Of a DNA stretch of 64,000 bases, positions 26,496 to 34,222 are shown in pieces. The notes under the pieces were generated by a model that was given only the letters and a program-made list of their open reading frames with translations, ran no database searches and was not told where the DNA came from. Positions within the stretch are counted from its first letter, which is position 1. Each line of letters opens with the position of its first letter. This stretch comes from Rossellomorea marisflavi (GTDB taxonomy: Bacteria; Bacillota; Bacilli; Bacillales; Bacillaceae_B): positions 301,535-365,534 of the forward strand of contig NZ_LGUE01000008.1 in NCBI RefSeq assembly GCF_001274775.1, read 5' to 3'. A program made the translations under genes and the position numbers.

Positions 26496-26645
26496 ATGAA
26501 TGTGATATCATATGTATCCAATTTGGTCGCCATCGGGATCGGCATGGTGGGGATCGGACTTTGGTTGAGTCAGTTCCATGCATGGATGGCTGTGCTGCTT
26601 CTGATCGGAAGCGTGCTGCTGTTAAGAATGGATAAGAAGGGTTGA
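26496..26645 (+). CDS. 49-residue membrane protein
   Basis: Small hydrophobic protein with two predicted helices (about 4-22 and 28-43) separated by LSQFHAW and ending in RMDKKG. It follows YvrJ by 8 bp with an AGGAGG site overlapping the gap; GTG 26502 gives a better-spaced start than ATG 26496. It is the last gene before a terminator. I recognise no family. The two-helix hairpin shape is that of a small holin or antiholin, which is only suggestive. Confidence 0.6.
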   Translation: MNVISYVSNLVAIGIGMVGIGLWLSQFHAWMAVLLLIGSVLLLRMDKKG

Positions 26646-26648
26646 GCG

Positions 26649-26670
26649 CCGGGGCTCTGCCCTTTTTTTG
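26649..26670 (+). terminator. Terminator of the hydrolase-yvrJ operon
   Basis: Short GGGGC/GCCC stem followed by TTTTTTT. Confidence 0.65.
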
Positions 26671-26675
26671 TTGCA

Positions 26676-26702
26676 AAAAAAGAGACCAGAACGGCCTCTT
26701 TA
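26676..26702 (-). terminator. Terminator of the sugar dehydrogenase-like gene
   Basis: Minus-strand AAAGAGGCC/GGTCTCTTT stem followed by a T-run. Confidence 0.7.
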
Positions 26703-26703
26703 T

Positions 26704-27777
26704 CTATTGCTTTCCTTCAATGGTGGATAGGTCCACTTTATACAGTTTGTCATCCTGCTCTCGCGGGATGCCCCTTCCGTCCGTATTATTCGTTGTGAAA
26801 TAGAGAGTTTCCCCATCTACATGGACATCTCGAATCCTGCCAAAGCCATCCAGCAGGTCGGTGACCTCTTTGGTGTCCGGGTCGAACTGCTTGATGCTCT
26901 GTCCTGCGAGGGTCGCAAACAGGAGCTTCCCTTCACTGAAAACGGCTCCCGACGGGGCCCATGATGGCTCACCTGAATGAGCGAGAGGAGGAATGGTCCC
27001 TTCCTTTTCTTCGTCACCCGTTACATCCGGCCAGCCGTAGTTGGCCCCTTTTTCAATCATATTGACTTCATCATAGCCTTTCGGTCCATGCTCCGTCGCA
27101 TATAGGGTCTCCCCATCCCAGGCCAAGCCCTGTGGATTTCGATGTCCATAACTGCACAGATAGCTATCGGAAGGATTGTCGCTCGGGATGCTTCCGTCGA
27201 GATTCATCCTCAAGATTTTCCCGCCAAGGTATTCGGGATCTTGAGCCTTCTCGTCATTTGTGGCATCTCCTGTGGTGATGTAAAGCTTCTCATCCGGTCC
27301 GATTTCAAGACGACCTCCATGATGGAACTGACCGCTCGGGATCCGGTCGAGAAGAACGTCCTTCTCCTTCCAGGATTGATCCTTCCTTTCAAGAAGGATG
27401 ACCCTGTTATAAGGAGTGCCGCCGTCATCATAGGTGTAATAGGCATACGCTTGCTGATTTTGAGCAAAATCCGGATGAAGGACGAAGCCCAACAGACCTG
27501 CTTCAGGGTTGTCCGATAACGGTTTTTCCAAGGAAACGTCAATCTTATCTTTCTTCCCTTCCTGTACTTCTACGATGGAACCTGTCCTCTCGGTTACATA
27601 AAGCGTCTCTCCGTCTTGGTCGATGGACCATGGAATGGAGAGCGAATCGGCAACGACTTCATATTCAACGCTTGGTTTTTCGACTGATGCATGTTCTTCC
27701 TGCTGTTTTTCCTCCTGATCGGCACATCCCGCTATCAGGACCAAGCTGAAGATGATCCATATGAATGGATGTTTCAT
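26704..27777 (-). CDS. PQQ-type sugar (sorbosone/glucose) dehydrogenase lipoprotein
   Basis: A 357-residue predicted lipoprotein (lipobox LIAGC, Cys18) with a six-bladed beta-propeller of the soluble glucose/sorbosone dehydrogenase family. Motifs: SIPWSIDQDG, FHHGGRLEIGPDEKLYITTGD and YGHRNPQGLAW. Family members bind PQQ and oxidise sugars or aldoses outside the cell; many Bacillus lack PQQ synthesis, so the cofactor state is open. Start ATG 27777 follows AAAGGAG. Single gene. Confidence 0.87.
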   Translation of the reverse strand: MKHPFIWIIFSLVLIAGCADQEEKQQEEHASVEKPSVEYEVVADSLSIPWSIDQDGETLYVTERTGSIVEVQEGKKDKIDVSLEKPLSDNPEAGLLGFVLHPDFAQNQQAYAYYTYDDGGTPYNRVILLERKDQSWKEKDVLLDRIPSGQFHHGGRLEIGPDEKLYITTGDATNDEKAQDPEYLGGKILRMNLDGSIPSDNPSDSYLCSYGHRNPQGLAWDGETLYATEHGPKGYDEVNMIEKGANYGWPDVTGDEEKEGTIPPLAHSGEPSWAPSGAVFSEGKLLFATLAGQSIKQFDPDTKEVTDLLDGFGRIRDVHVDGETLYFTTNNTDGRGIPREQDDKLYKVDLSTIEGKQ

Positions 27778-27829
27778 GCATTCAGCTCCTTTTATGATTT
27801 TTCACCAGTATAGCCTGTTTTTCTTCATT

Positions 27830-28702
27830 TCAGTCCTGTTCCGACTGCTCCATTGCGTCCAGGATTGCTTTTGCCACACCATCTTCACGGTTAGTAGCCG
27901 TCACGTGGGAACAGAATTCCTTCACTTCAGGGAGGCCATTACCCATGGCGACCGGACGACCCACAACCTTCATCATGGACAGGTCGTTCAAATTATCACC
28001 TATGGCCATGGCGTCTTTTACATTCAACCCTTTTGATGATAATACTTTTTCAAGGGCTACCCCTTTTTGTGCGTGGATGCTATTGATCTCAAGGTTGTTC
28101 TTACCTGAAGAGCTGACGGCAAGATCCTTCAGTTCCGCCAGCACAGATTGGGCCTGCTGAAGCTTTTCCCGATCTTTGGAGAACACGAGGAATTTGAAGA
28201 CAAGATGCTCCGAATCTTCGAAAAGGACTTCATAATCCTCCACGACATTGATGCGACCTTCGTCGTACCTTTCCTTCGCAGCCTGCCTCACCTGTGCTTC
28301 TGATACGTCGGGATTCGAAGTCTTGAAGATGTCGATGATGAGATCGATCCCCTTCTCATAATCTTCTGTGTATGTACCCTGATTCGTATACACCTCGAAA
28401 TAGATACCGAGCTCGTTCAGTTCTGCCGCGATTTGCCTCGAACGATCATCCTCGATGCCCGCCTGATAGACGATTTCCCCATCAGCATCCCGGACTTCCG
28501 CTCCATTGGCACAGATGATATCGCAGTCGATCCCTGCCTCTTTCACAACATAGGAGGCTTCTTCGTAAGAGCGGCCCGTTGCCACAATCACTTCGATTCC
28601 AGCTTGTTGGGCTTTCAGGATCGCCTCTTTATTCCCTTCGCTGATTTCTTGTTTTTCATTCAATAATGTTCCATCCATATCGCTTGCTACACTTGTAATC
28701 AT
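27830..28702 (-). CDS. HAD-superfamily phosphatase, Cof family
   Basis: A 290-residue Cof/YwpJ-type IIB HAD hydrolase. Motif I DMDGTLL (catalytic Asp8/Asp10), motif II VATGRS, motif III/IV with KGVALEKVL and AIGDNLNDLSMM. These enzymes dephosphorylate sugar phosphates and cofactors; the substrate cannot be inferred here. Start ATG 28702 follows GAAAGGTG. No operon partner: 52 bp separate it from the gene at 27777. Confidence 0.9.
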   Translation of the reverse strand: MITSVASDMDGTLLNEKQEISEGNKEAILKAQQAGIEVIVATGRSYEEASYVVKEAGIDCDIICANGAEVRDADGEIVYQAGIEDDRSRQIAAELNELGIYFEVYTNQGTYTEDYEKGIDLIIDIFKTSNPDVSEAQVRQAAKERYDEGRINVVEDYEVLFEDSEHLVFKFLVFSKDREKLQQAQSVLAELKDLAVSSSGKNNLEINSIHAQKGVALEKVLSSKGLNVKDAMAIGDNLNDLSMMKVVGRPVAMGNGLPEVKEFCSHVTATNREDGVAKAILDAMEQSEQD

Positions 28703-28810
28703 TGATCAGACACCTTTCTTTCAGGAAAATATTCTTAATTAGGTCATTGTATCATGAACCGCTATCATTTATTAGTTTGCACCACTCCACTTGAAGAAAG
28801 TCCCTTTAAA

Positions 28811-28824
28811 TGAAAGGGTTTTCA
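28811..28824. promoter_or_regulatory. cre-like site upstream of the fatty acid transporter
   Basis: TGAAAGGGTTTTCA agrees with 13 of 14 positions of TGWAANCGNTNWCA; only the central C is G. It lies 62 bp before the start codon. Confidence 0.45.
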
Positions 28825-28886
28825 AACATTTTATAGAACTAAGTAGGGATATCAATTTTTCACATAGCCTAAAGGAGTGACATTCA

Positions 28887-30200
28887 TTGAAGAAACTCAC
28901 AGCCTTATCGAACCGAATCATGCAGCGCTACCTACCAGATCCGTTCTTATTCGTCATCATCCTTACCCTCTTTGTTTTTGCTTCGGGAATCATTTTTACA
29001 AAAAGTTCACCCGTCGACATGGTTCAATATTGGGGTGAAGGCTTTTGGGGGCTTCTTGCCTTTTCCATGCAAATGGTGCTTGTGCTTGTGACGGGGTATG
29101 TTCTGGCAAGCAGTCCTTTATTCAAACGACTGCTTGGCTATCTTGCTTCCCTGGCAAAATCCCCCGGATCGGCCATCATCATCGTTACCCTTGTGTCGCT
29201 CGCAGCGAGCTGGATCAACTGGGGATTCGGTCTCGTCATCGGTGCCCTATTTGCAAAGGAATTGGCCAAACGGGTCAAAGGAGTTGATTACCGCCTCCTC
29301 ATTGCGAGTGCCTACTCCGGATTTGTCGTATGGCATGGTGGTTTTTCCGGTTCCATCCCTTTATCGATTGCGACAGCTGGACATCCATTCGAAGCCAAGA
29401 TGGGCGTGATCCCAACAAGTGAAACGATGTTTGCGGCCTTCAATATCTTTATTGTTGTCGCCCTCTTCATCATTCTTCCCATCGCTAACAGGCTGCTCAT
29501 GCCCTCAAAGGAAGATACCGTTTCTGTTGATCCATCCTTGTTCAATGAATCTGCAGCCACTGCGGAAGTGGTCGAACCTACTCCCGCTGAACGCCTGGAG
29601 AACAGCTCGATCCTTTCGGTCATCATATCCTTACTTGGAATAGGATTCATCGTCTACTATTTCATCAATAACGGCTTCGCGTTGAACTTGGATATTGTGA
29701 ATTTCCTCTTCCTGTTCCTTGGCATCCTCTTCCACGGGACCCCGAAAAGCTATCTGAATTCCGTGCAGGAAGCCATCAAAGGGGCAAGCGGCATCGTCAT
29801 ACAGTTCCCCTTTTACGCTGGGATCATGGGCATGATGGGGGCTTCTGGACTTGCTGTCCTCGTGTCTGAGGTTTTCGTTTCCATTGCAAATGAAACAACC
29901 TTTTATTTCTTTGCCTTTCTTTCAGCAGGGATCGTTAATTTCTTCGTCCCGTCTGGTGGAGGCCAGTGGGCCGTACAAGCTCCCATTATGCTTGATGCCG
30001 CACAGGCCCTCAATGCATCGATTCCCAAAACGGCTATGGCTGTGGCTTGGGGCGACGCCTGGACGAACCTCATCCAGCCGTTCTGGGCCCTGCCGGCTCT
30101 TGCCATCGCCGGACTTAAAGCGAAGGATATCATGGGCTTTTGCGTTTTGATCCTGATTGTGAGCGGTGTCGTCATTTCAATCGGACTCCTGATCTTATAA
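28887..30200 (+). CDS. Short-chain fatty acid transporter, AtoE family
   Basis: A 437-residue integral membrane protein with about 11-12 helices, of the AtoE/TIGR00366 family (IMQRYLPDPFLFVIILTLF at the N-terminus, NFFVPSGGGQWAVQAPI and GDAWTNLIQPFWALP later). Members move acetoacetate and butyrate. Start TTG 28887 follows AAAGGAG. A cre-like site upstream suggests catabolite control, and the hydroxybutyrate genes near the window end are a possible metabolic link (inference). Confidence 0.9.
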   Translation: MKKLTALSNRIMQRYLPDPFLFVIILTLFVFASGIIFTKSSPVDMVQYWGEGFWGLLAFSMQMVLVLVTGYVLASSPLFKRLLGYLASLAKSPGSAIIIVTLVSLAASWINWGFGLVIGALFAKELAKRVKGVDYRLLIASAYSGFVVWHGGFSGSIPLSIATAGHPFEAKMGVIPTSETMFAAFNIFIVVALFIILPIANRLLMPSKEDTVSVDPSLFNESAATAEVVEPTPAERLENSSILSVIISLLGIGFIVYYFINNGFALNLDIVNFLFLFLGILFHGTPKSYLNSVQEAIKGASGIVIQFPFYAGIMGMMGASGLAVLVSEVFVSIANETTFYFFAFLSAGIVNFFVPSGGGQWAVQAPIMLDAAQALNASIPKTAMAVAWGDAWTNLIQPFWALPALAIAGLKAKDIMGFCVLILIVSGVVISIGLLIL

Positions 30201-30208
30201 ATACACAC

Positions 30209-30243
30209 AAAAAAGGCTGTTCTCATCTGGTGAGCAGCCTTTT
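30209..30243 (+). terminator. Terminator of the AtoE-type gene
   Basis: AAAAGGCTG...CAGCCTTTT stem with T-run. Confidence 0.8.
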
Positions 30244-30271
30244 ACCTATCATTTACGAGTTTCGGTGAAAA

Positions 30272-30406
30272 TTACATTTCACTCTCTCTTCTTCTCAATA
30301 GCTCCACTTCCAACATCTCGATGAATTCTTCTTCCAGTCCTTCTTTTTGTGCCATTCGGTGGGCATTGGTTAATTGCTCTTCAGTAAGTAATGTTAGTGA
30401 TTGCAT
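30272..30406 (-). CDS. Sda-like sporulation checkpoint peptide
   Basis: A 44-residue frame with a GGAG site. The sequence LLTEEQLTNAHRMAQKEG, then LEEEFIEMLEVELLRRR, follows the helical-hairpin pattern of Sda (LSDELLxxxYFKAxELNL, FIELIExEIKRR). Sda inhibits sporulation kinases such as KinA and KinB. The B. subtilis gene is controlled by DnaA boxes; I see none upstream here. The tail is shorter than in Sda, so it may be a paralogue. It lies 30 bp past a terminator on the other strand. Confidence 0.6.
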   Translation of the reverse strand: MQSLTLLTEEQLTNAHRMAQKEGLEEEFIEMLEVELLRRRESEM

Positions 30407-30568
30407 CTACTACACTCCTGACTAACCTGGTTATGGGTTCCTTTTACCCCTAATAATCCCCATTAAACCTATTTACCAGAAAAATATAATATATTTCCTT
30501 TTACTACTTTTTTTATCGGCTTAGGGGAGGACTTTTGAATGTGTTTTGAAAAAGAGTTGAATTGAAAG

Positions 30569-30603
30569 AACTATAAGGTAAACTATAGTTGTAAGCGCTT
30601 ACT
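30569..30603 (+). promoter_or_regulatory. cre site with abutting inverted repeat upstream of yjiH
   Basis: TGTAAGCGCTTACT (30590-30603) matches 13 of 14 cre positions. Directly before it lies AACTATA-N8-TATAGTT (30569-30590), a 7-bp inverted repeat suited to a specific repressor. The 30407-30786 gap holds these sites and no gene. Confidence 0.6.
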
Positions 30604-30786
30604 ATATAAAAATATGGGATTGAGTACAGGATTTCTTCAAAGGTTGTTTATCAGAGAAATTTTTTGGGAAGATAATCAAAGGCATCTATTGTTATCCAGT
30701 TTGCAGTAGAGTATGGACAATTAAATATGTATGCATTAGAATGAATAATGTTTCATTTTTCGTCATTACTTTTTTGAGGTGAACCT

Positions 30787-32148
30787 ATGAATCCGCAACA
30801 ACGATTTACACTCGGACAACAGTTACGTTTTATCATTCCCTCCTTGCTGGGAATTTTATTATTTATAGTTCCTTTACCGGTCGATGGTGAAGTGACAATC
30901 CCGATCGCCGTCCTATCGAATGCACTACTCGATGCAATCGGTCCGGTGATTCCCTATGTCATGACGATCCTCATCGCCTTGACGATCATCGGGACATTCA
31001 TCACGAAGGCTTTCAAACCGGCGATCATCATGGACTCACCGTTTTTCAAAACGCTGTTCAATGTGACGCCCGTCTGGTTCGTGATCAGGATCGTCGGCGG
31101 TATCTACGCTGTCATGACCCTTTTCCAATTAGGGCCGGAGTGGATATGGTCAGAAGACACAGGGGGGCTGCTCCTGAGCGCGGATGGGCTGATTTCCATC
31201 CTGTTCTGCGTCTTTTTATTCGCCGGACTCCTTCTACCATTACTCTTGAATTTTGGTCTTCTTGAGTTTTTCGGCTCCATCCTGACGAAGGTCATGAGGC
31301 CGATCTTCAATCTGCCTGGCCGCTCCTCCATCGACTGTCTGGCTTCATGGCTTGGCGACGGGACCATCGGGGTCCTGCTGACCAGCAAGCAGTACGAGGA
31401 GGGCTTTTATACGAAGCGGGAAGCAGCTGTCATCGGGACAACGTTTTCCGTTGTATCCATCACCTTCTGTCTCGTGGTCATTTCGACGGTCAACCTGAGT
31501 GATTTCTTCTTCCCATTCTATCTTACGGTGACGTTCTCCGGACTCGTCGCAGCAATCATACTGCCGCGTATCCCGCCTTTGTCCCGCAAGCCTGATACGT
31601 ATTTCAACGATCAGGAAGGGAAGGACACAGCAGAGACCATTCCTGAAGGCTATACCCGTGTAAGCTATGGCTATGAACAGGCTGTCCTACAGGCAAAGAA
31701 GAACAACAGTGTGTCAAAATTCATCACAGATGGCATGAAGAATGTATTGGATATGTGGATGGGCGTAGCCCCGATCGTCATGGCCATCGGAACGACGGCA
31801 CTCATCGTAGCGGAGAACACAAAGTTCTTCGAATGGATCGGTATCCCCTTCATCCCTGTACTCGATCTCCTTCAGATTCCTGAAGCAGCAGAGGCTTCGA
31901 AGACGATCCTGGTCGGATTTGCGGATATGTTCCTGCCTACGATTTTCGGTGCGGGCATCGAGAGCGATATGACCCGATTCATCATCGCCTGCCTGTCCGT
32001 CACTCAGTTGATCTACCTGTCAGAAGTCGGAGGACTGCTCCTCGGATCCAAAATTCCTGTTTCCTTCTGGGATCTCGTGGTCATCTTCCTTCAACGGACG
32101 ATTTTGACTCTACTCATCATTGTCGGAATTGCCCACCTGTTATTCTGA
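30787..32148 (+). CDS. yjiH: YjiH family membrane protein (nucleoside-recognition Gate domains)
   Basis: A 453-residue integral membrane protein with about 11 helices. Conserved segments PIFNLPGRSSIDCLASWLGD and FADMFLPTIFGAGIESDMTR mark two Gate (nucleoside recognition) repeats of the YjiH/SpmA-like superfamily. A transport role for nucleosides or amino acids is suggested in the literature but not settled. The cre site upstream points to carbon catabolite control. ATG 30787 follows a GAGGTG site. Confidence 0.85.
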   Translation: MNPQQRFTLGQQLRFIIPSLLGILLFIVPLPVDGEVTIPIAVLSNALLDAIGPVIPYVMTILIALTIIGTFITKAFKPAIIMDSPFFKTLFNVTPVWFVIRIVGGIYAVMTLFQLGPEWIWSEDTGGLLLSADGLISILFCVFLFAGLLLPLLLNFGLLEFFGSILTKVMRPIFNLPGRSSIDCLASWLGDGTIGVLLTSKQYEEGFYTKREAAVIGTTFSVVSITFCLVVISTVNLSDFFFPFYLTVTFSGLVAAIILPRIPPLSRKPDTYFNDQEGKDTAETIPEGYTRVSYGYEQAVLQAKKNNSVSKFITDGMKNVLDMWMGVAPIVMAIGTTALIVAENTKFFEWIGIPFIPVLDLLQIPEAAEASKTILVGFADMFLPTIFGAGIESDMTRFIIACLSVTQLIYLSEVGGLLLGSKIPVSFWDLVVIFLQRTILTLLIIVGIAHLLF

Positions 32149-32156
32149 CTTATACG

Positions 32157-32193
32157 AAAGGAGTACCCGGAACGAACCGGGTACTCCTTTTTT
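32157..32193 (+). terminator. Terminator of yjiH
   Basis: AAAGGAGTACCCGG pairs with CCGGGTACTCCTTT, then TTTTTT. Confidence 0.88.
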
Positions 32194-32227
32194 GTAATAT
32201 GGTGAGTGGCAAATGTAAGAGGCTTCC

Positions 32228-32899
32228 TTACGTCACGCACCATTTGTGATGTTTTTCCTGCAGTGCCTCCAGTGTCAGGTCCCAAGTGGAAGCAATCGAC
32301 CAGTCTGCATTTCTCATGAAGGGATCGCTTCCGACCCCTACCGTGAACATCCCTGTCTCAAGAAGGCCTCTTAATCCAGCTTCCCCGTCCTCGATCCCGA
32401 CACACCTTCTCTCTTCGACTCCCAGCAACTCCCGCGCCTTCAGGAAAATCTCGGGATCGGGCTTCCCCCTGTTAAGGGAAAGTGGATCGATGGTGTATTC
32501 AAATGCCCAAGAAAGACCGGTTTTCTTCAGGACCTCCGGTGCGTTCCGGCTGGAAGAGGCAACAGCCATCCGGATTCCATTCTCCTTTAGTTCCTTCAGG
32601 AATGATTCCATACCAGGGAGGATATGATCAGGCGTCAAGCTGTCCATCAGTTGCAGGTAGCGTCGATTCCTCTCCTCCGCGAGTCGGATTTCCAATTCTT
32701 CTTCAATCTTCCTCCCCGCTTCCTCCCAAACGGTTCGGATGGTCTCCCTCCTGCTGATTCCCTTCAATCGATCATTCTGCTCCCATGTATACTCAATGCC
32801 GAATGGAAGTAAGGTATCCCTGGTTGCTTCGTAATAAAGGGGCATTGTATCCGTCAGGACCCCGTCCATATCGAAAATGACTGCTTCGATCATCTTCAT
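32228..32899 (-). CDS. HAD-superfamily beta-phosphoglucomutase-like hydrolase
   Basis: A 223-residue subclass I HAD protein: FDMDGVLTDT (catalytic aspartates), ASSSRNAPEVLKK (motif II), GKPDPEIFLKARELLG (motif III) and IEDGEAGL (motif IV). The Asp after DMD and the cap sequence resemble beta-phosphoglucomutase/sugar phosphatases. ATG 32899 follows AGGAGG six bases upstream. It lies 36 bp after the histidine kinase gene on the same strand, and may be cotranscribed. Confidence 0.87.
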   Translation of the reverse strand: MKMIEAVIFDMDGVLTDTMPLYYEATRDTLLPFGIEYTWEQNDRLKGISRRETIRTVWEEAGRKIEEELEIRLAEERNRRYLQLMDSLTPDHILPGMESFLKELKENGIRMAVASSSRNAPEVLKKTGLSWAFEYTIDPLSLNRGKPDPEIFLKARELLGVEERRCVGIEDGEAGLRGLLETGMFTVGVGSDPFMRNADWSIASTWDLTLEALQEKHHKWCVT

Positions 32900-32935
32900 C
32901 GTCAACCTCCTGTATAAGAACTGAAAAACCTGCCA

Positions 32936-34201
32936 TCATGGTACTGACGGCAGGCGTGCATGGATGGGGAACCCGATTGTGACACGGGTCCCTTCCCCCA
33001 ATTCTGATTCGATCTTTAAACTTCCTTTATGACCTTCGATAATTTTTTGACTGATGGTGAGTCCGAGGCCCATGCCTTTTTCCTTAAGGGTGAAAAACGG
33101 TTCTCCCAGTCGTTCCAGCCTGTCTGCAGGTATGCCTGCTCCCTGATCCTGTATGGTGATCAATATTTCTTCTTCCAAGCAGTGGGCTTTGATGGTGATG
33201 AGGCCCTCTTCCATGGCCTCGATGGCATTCTTCGTGATGTTGATCACGACCTGTATGCATTGGTTACGGTCCCCGATGATCTCAATCGGCTCCTGGGGAA
33301 GGTCCACTTTCAGATTGATCCCTTTCATCAGTGCCTCATGCCCCATTACTTTGCCGACGTAGTCCAACACTTCCCTTATATCAAACGGACGTGATTCCCT
33401 CAGATGCGGCTTCGACAAAATGAGTAGCTCTCCGACGATCTGATTGATGCGGTCCATTTCGGCACTCATGATGGTTAAGTACCGGTCTGAAACATGTTCG
33501 TTCTCCTCCAACAGCTGGATGAATCCCTTGATGCTGGTCAGGGGGTTACGGATTTCATGGGCGATGCCTGCGGCAAGCTCACCCACGACGGACAGCTTTT
33601 CATTTCGAAGAAGCATTTCTTCAGCTACCTTCTGCTGGGTAATATCCCGGCCGATGATGACCAGACCCTTTCTTCCTCCAGTTGAATGAAAGAGCGGGAC
33701 CTTGATGACATCGAAGGTCTTTTGCTCACCGGAAGGCAGGACAAAGCTCTCTTCGCAGCGAGTCCCTCTTTCATCCCACGCCCTTTCGTCCGATTCAATA
33801 CAGAAATCGAAGGCGTCCTTAAAGAAAGGAACAAGCTCTCCCAGCTCCTTGTCGGTCTTTCCGATGTAATCGATGCCTTCCAGGTTGTAAAGCTCCCTCC
33901 CAAACTGGTTGACTTTCATCCATCTTCCTTCCCCATCCTTGAACGATATAAAATCCGGCAGGGAGTGGAGGAGAGTGGAAAGCTGATTCTCTTCCTCCAG
34001 GAGCGTTTCGTGGGCAGAAGAAAACGTAAGGGCCCTCTTAATGGACTGATAGAGTAAACCGATATTGATGCACGCAACTGTGGGAATAGCCACCATAAGG
34101 GCCACTCCCTCTAGAACAAACACCATGACCATAGCGGAGAGGAACAGCACCGCTGACAGGACCAGTCGCATAATGATATAAGAAATGTCATGTGAGCGCA
34201 C
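32936..34201 (-). CDS. PAS sensor histidine kinase (sporulation-kinase type)
   Basis: A 421-residue membrane histidine kinase. Two N-terminal helices (about 12-30 and 33-52) are followed by one PAS domain (about 70-190), a HisKA domain with the phosphorylated His215 in GELAAGIAHEIRNPLTSIKG, and an HATPase_c domain with N-box NITKNA, DQGAGIP and GMGLGL. There is no response regulator nearby, which is typical of orphan kinases that feed the Spo0A phosphorelay (KinB/KinC/KinE). Start GTG 34201 follows GAGAGGAAGG. It is 21 bp downstream of the 515-residue membrane protein gene. Confidence 0.88.
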   Translation of the reverse strand: MRSHDISYIIMRLVLSAVLFLSAMVMVFVLEGVALMVAIPTVACINIGLLYQSIKRALTFSSAHETLLEEENQLSTLLHSLPDFISFKDGEGRWMKVNQFGRELYNLEGIDYIGKTDKELGELVPFFKDAFDFCIESDERAWDERGTRCEESFVLPSGEQKTFDVIKVPLFHSTGGRKGLVIIGRDITQQKVAEEMLLRNEKLSVVGELAAGIAHEIRNPLTSIKGFIQLLEENEHVSDRYLTIMSAEMDRINQIVGELLILSKPHLRESRPFDIREVLDYVGKVMGHEALMKGINLKVDLPQEPIEIIGDRNQCIQVVINITKNAIEAMEEGLITIKAHCLEEEILITIQDQGAGIPADRLERLGEPFFTLKEKGMGLGLTISQKIIEGHKGSLKIESELGEGTRVTIGFPIHARLPSVP

Positions 34202-34222
34202 GTGCCTTCCTCTCCTTTTATC

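Noticed and set aside
24059..26670. Prophage remnant
   Set aside because: The hydrolases look phage-like, but there are no capsid, portal, tail, terminase or integrase genes on either side, and the flanks are ordinary genes.
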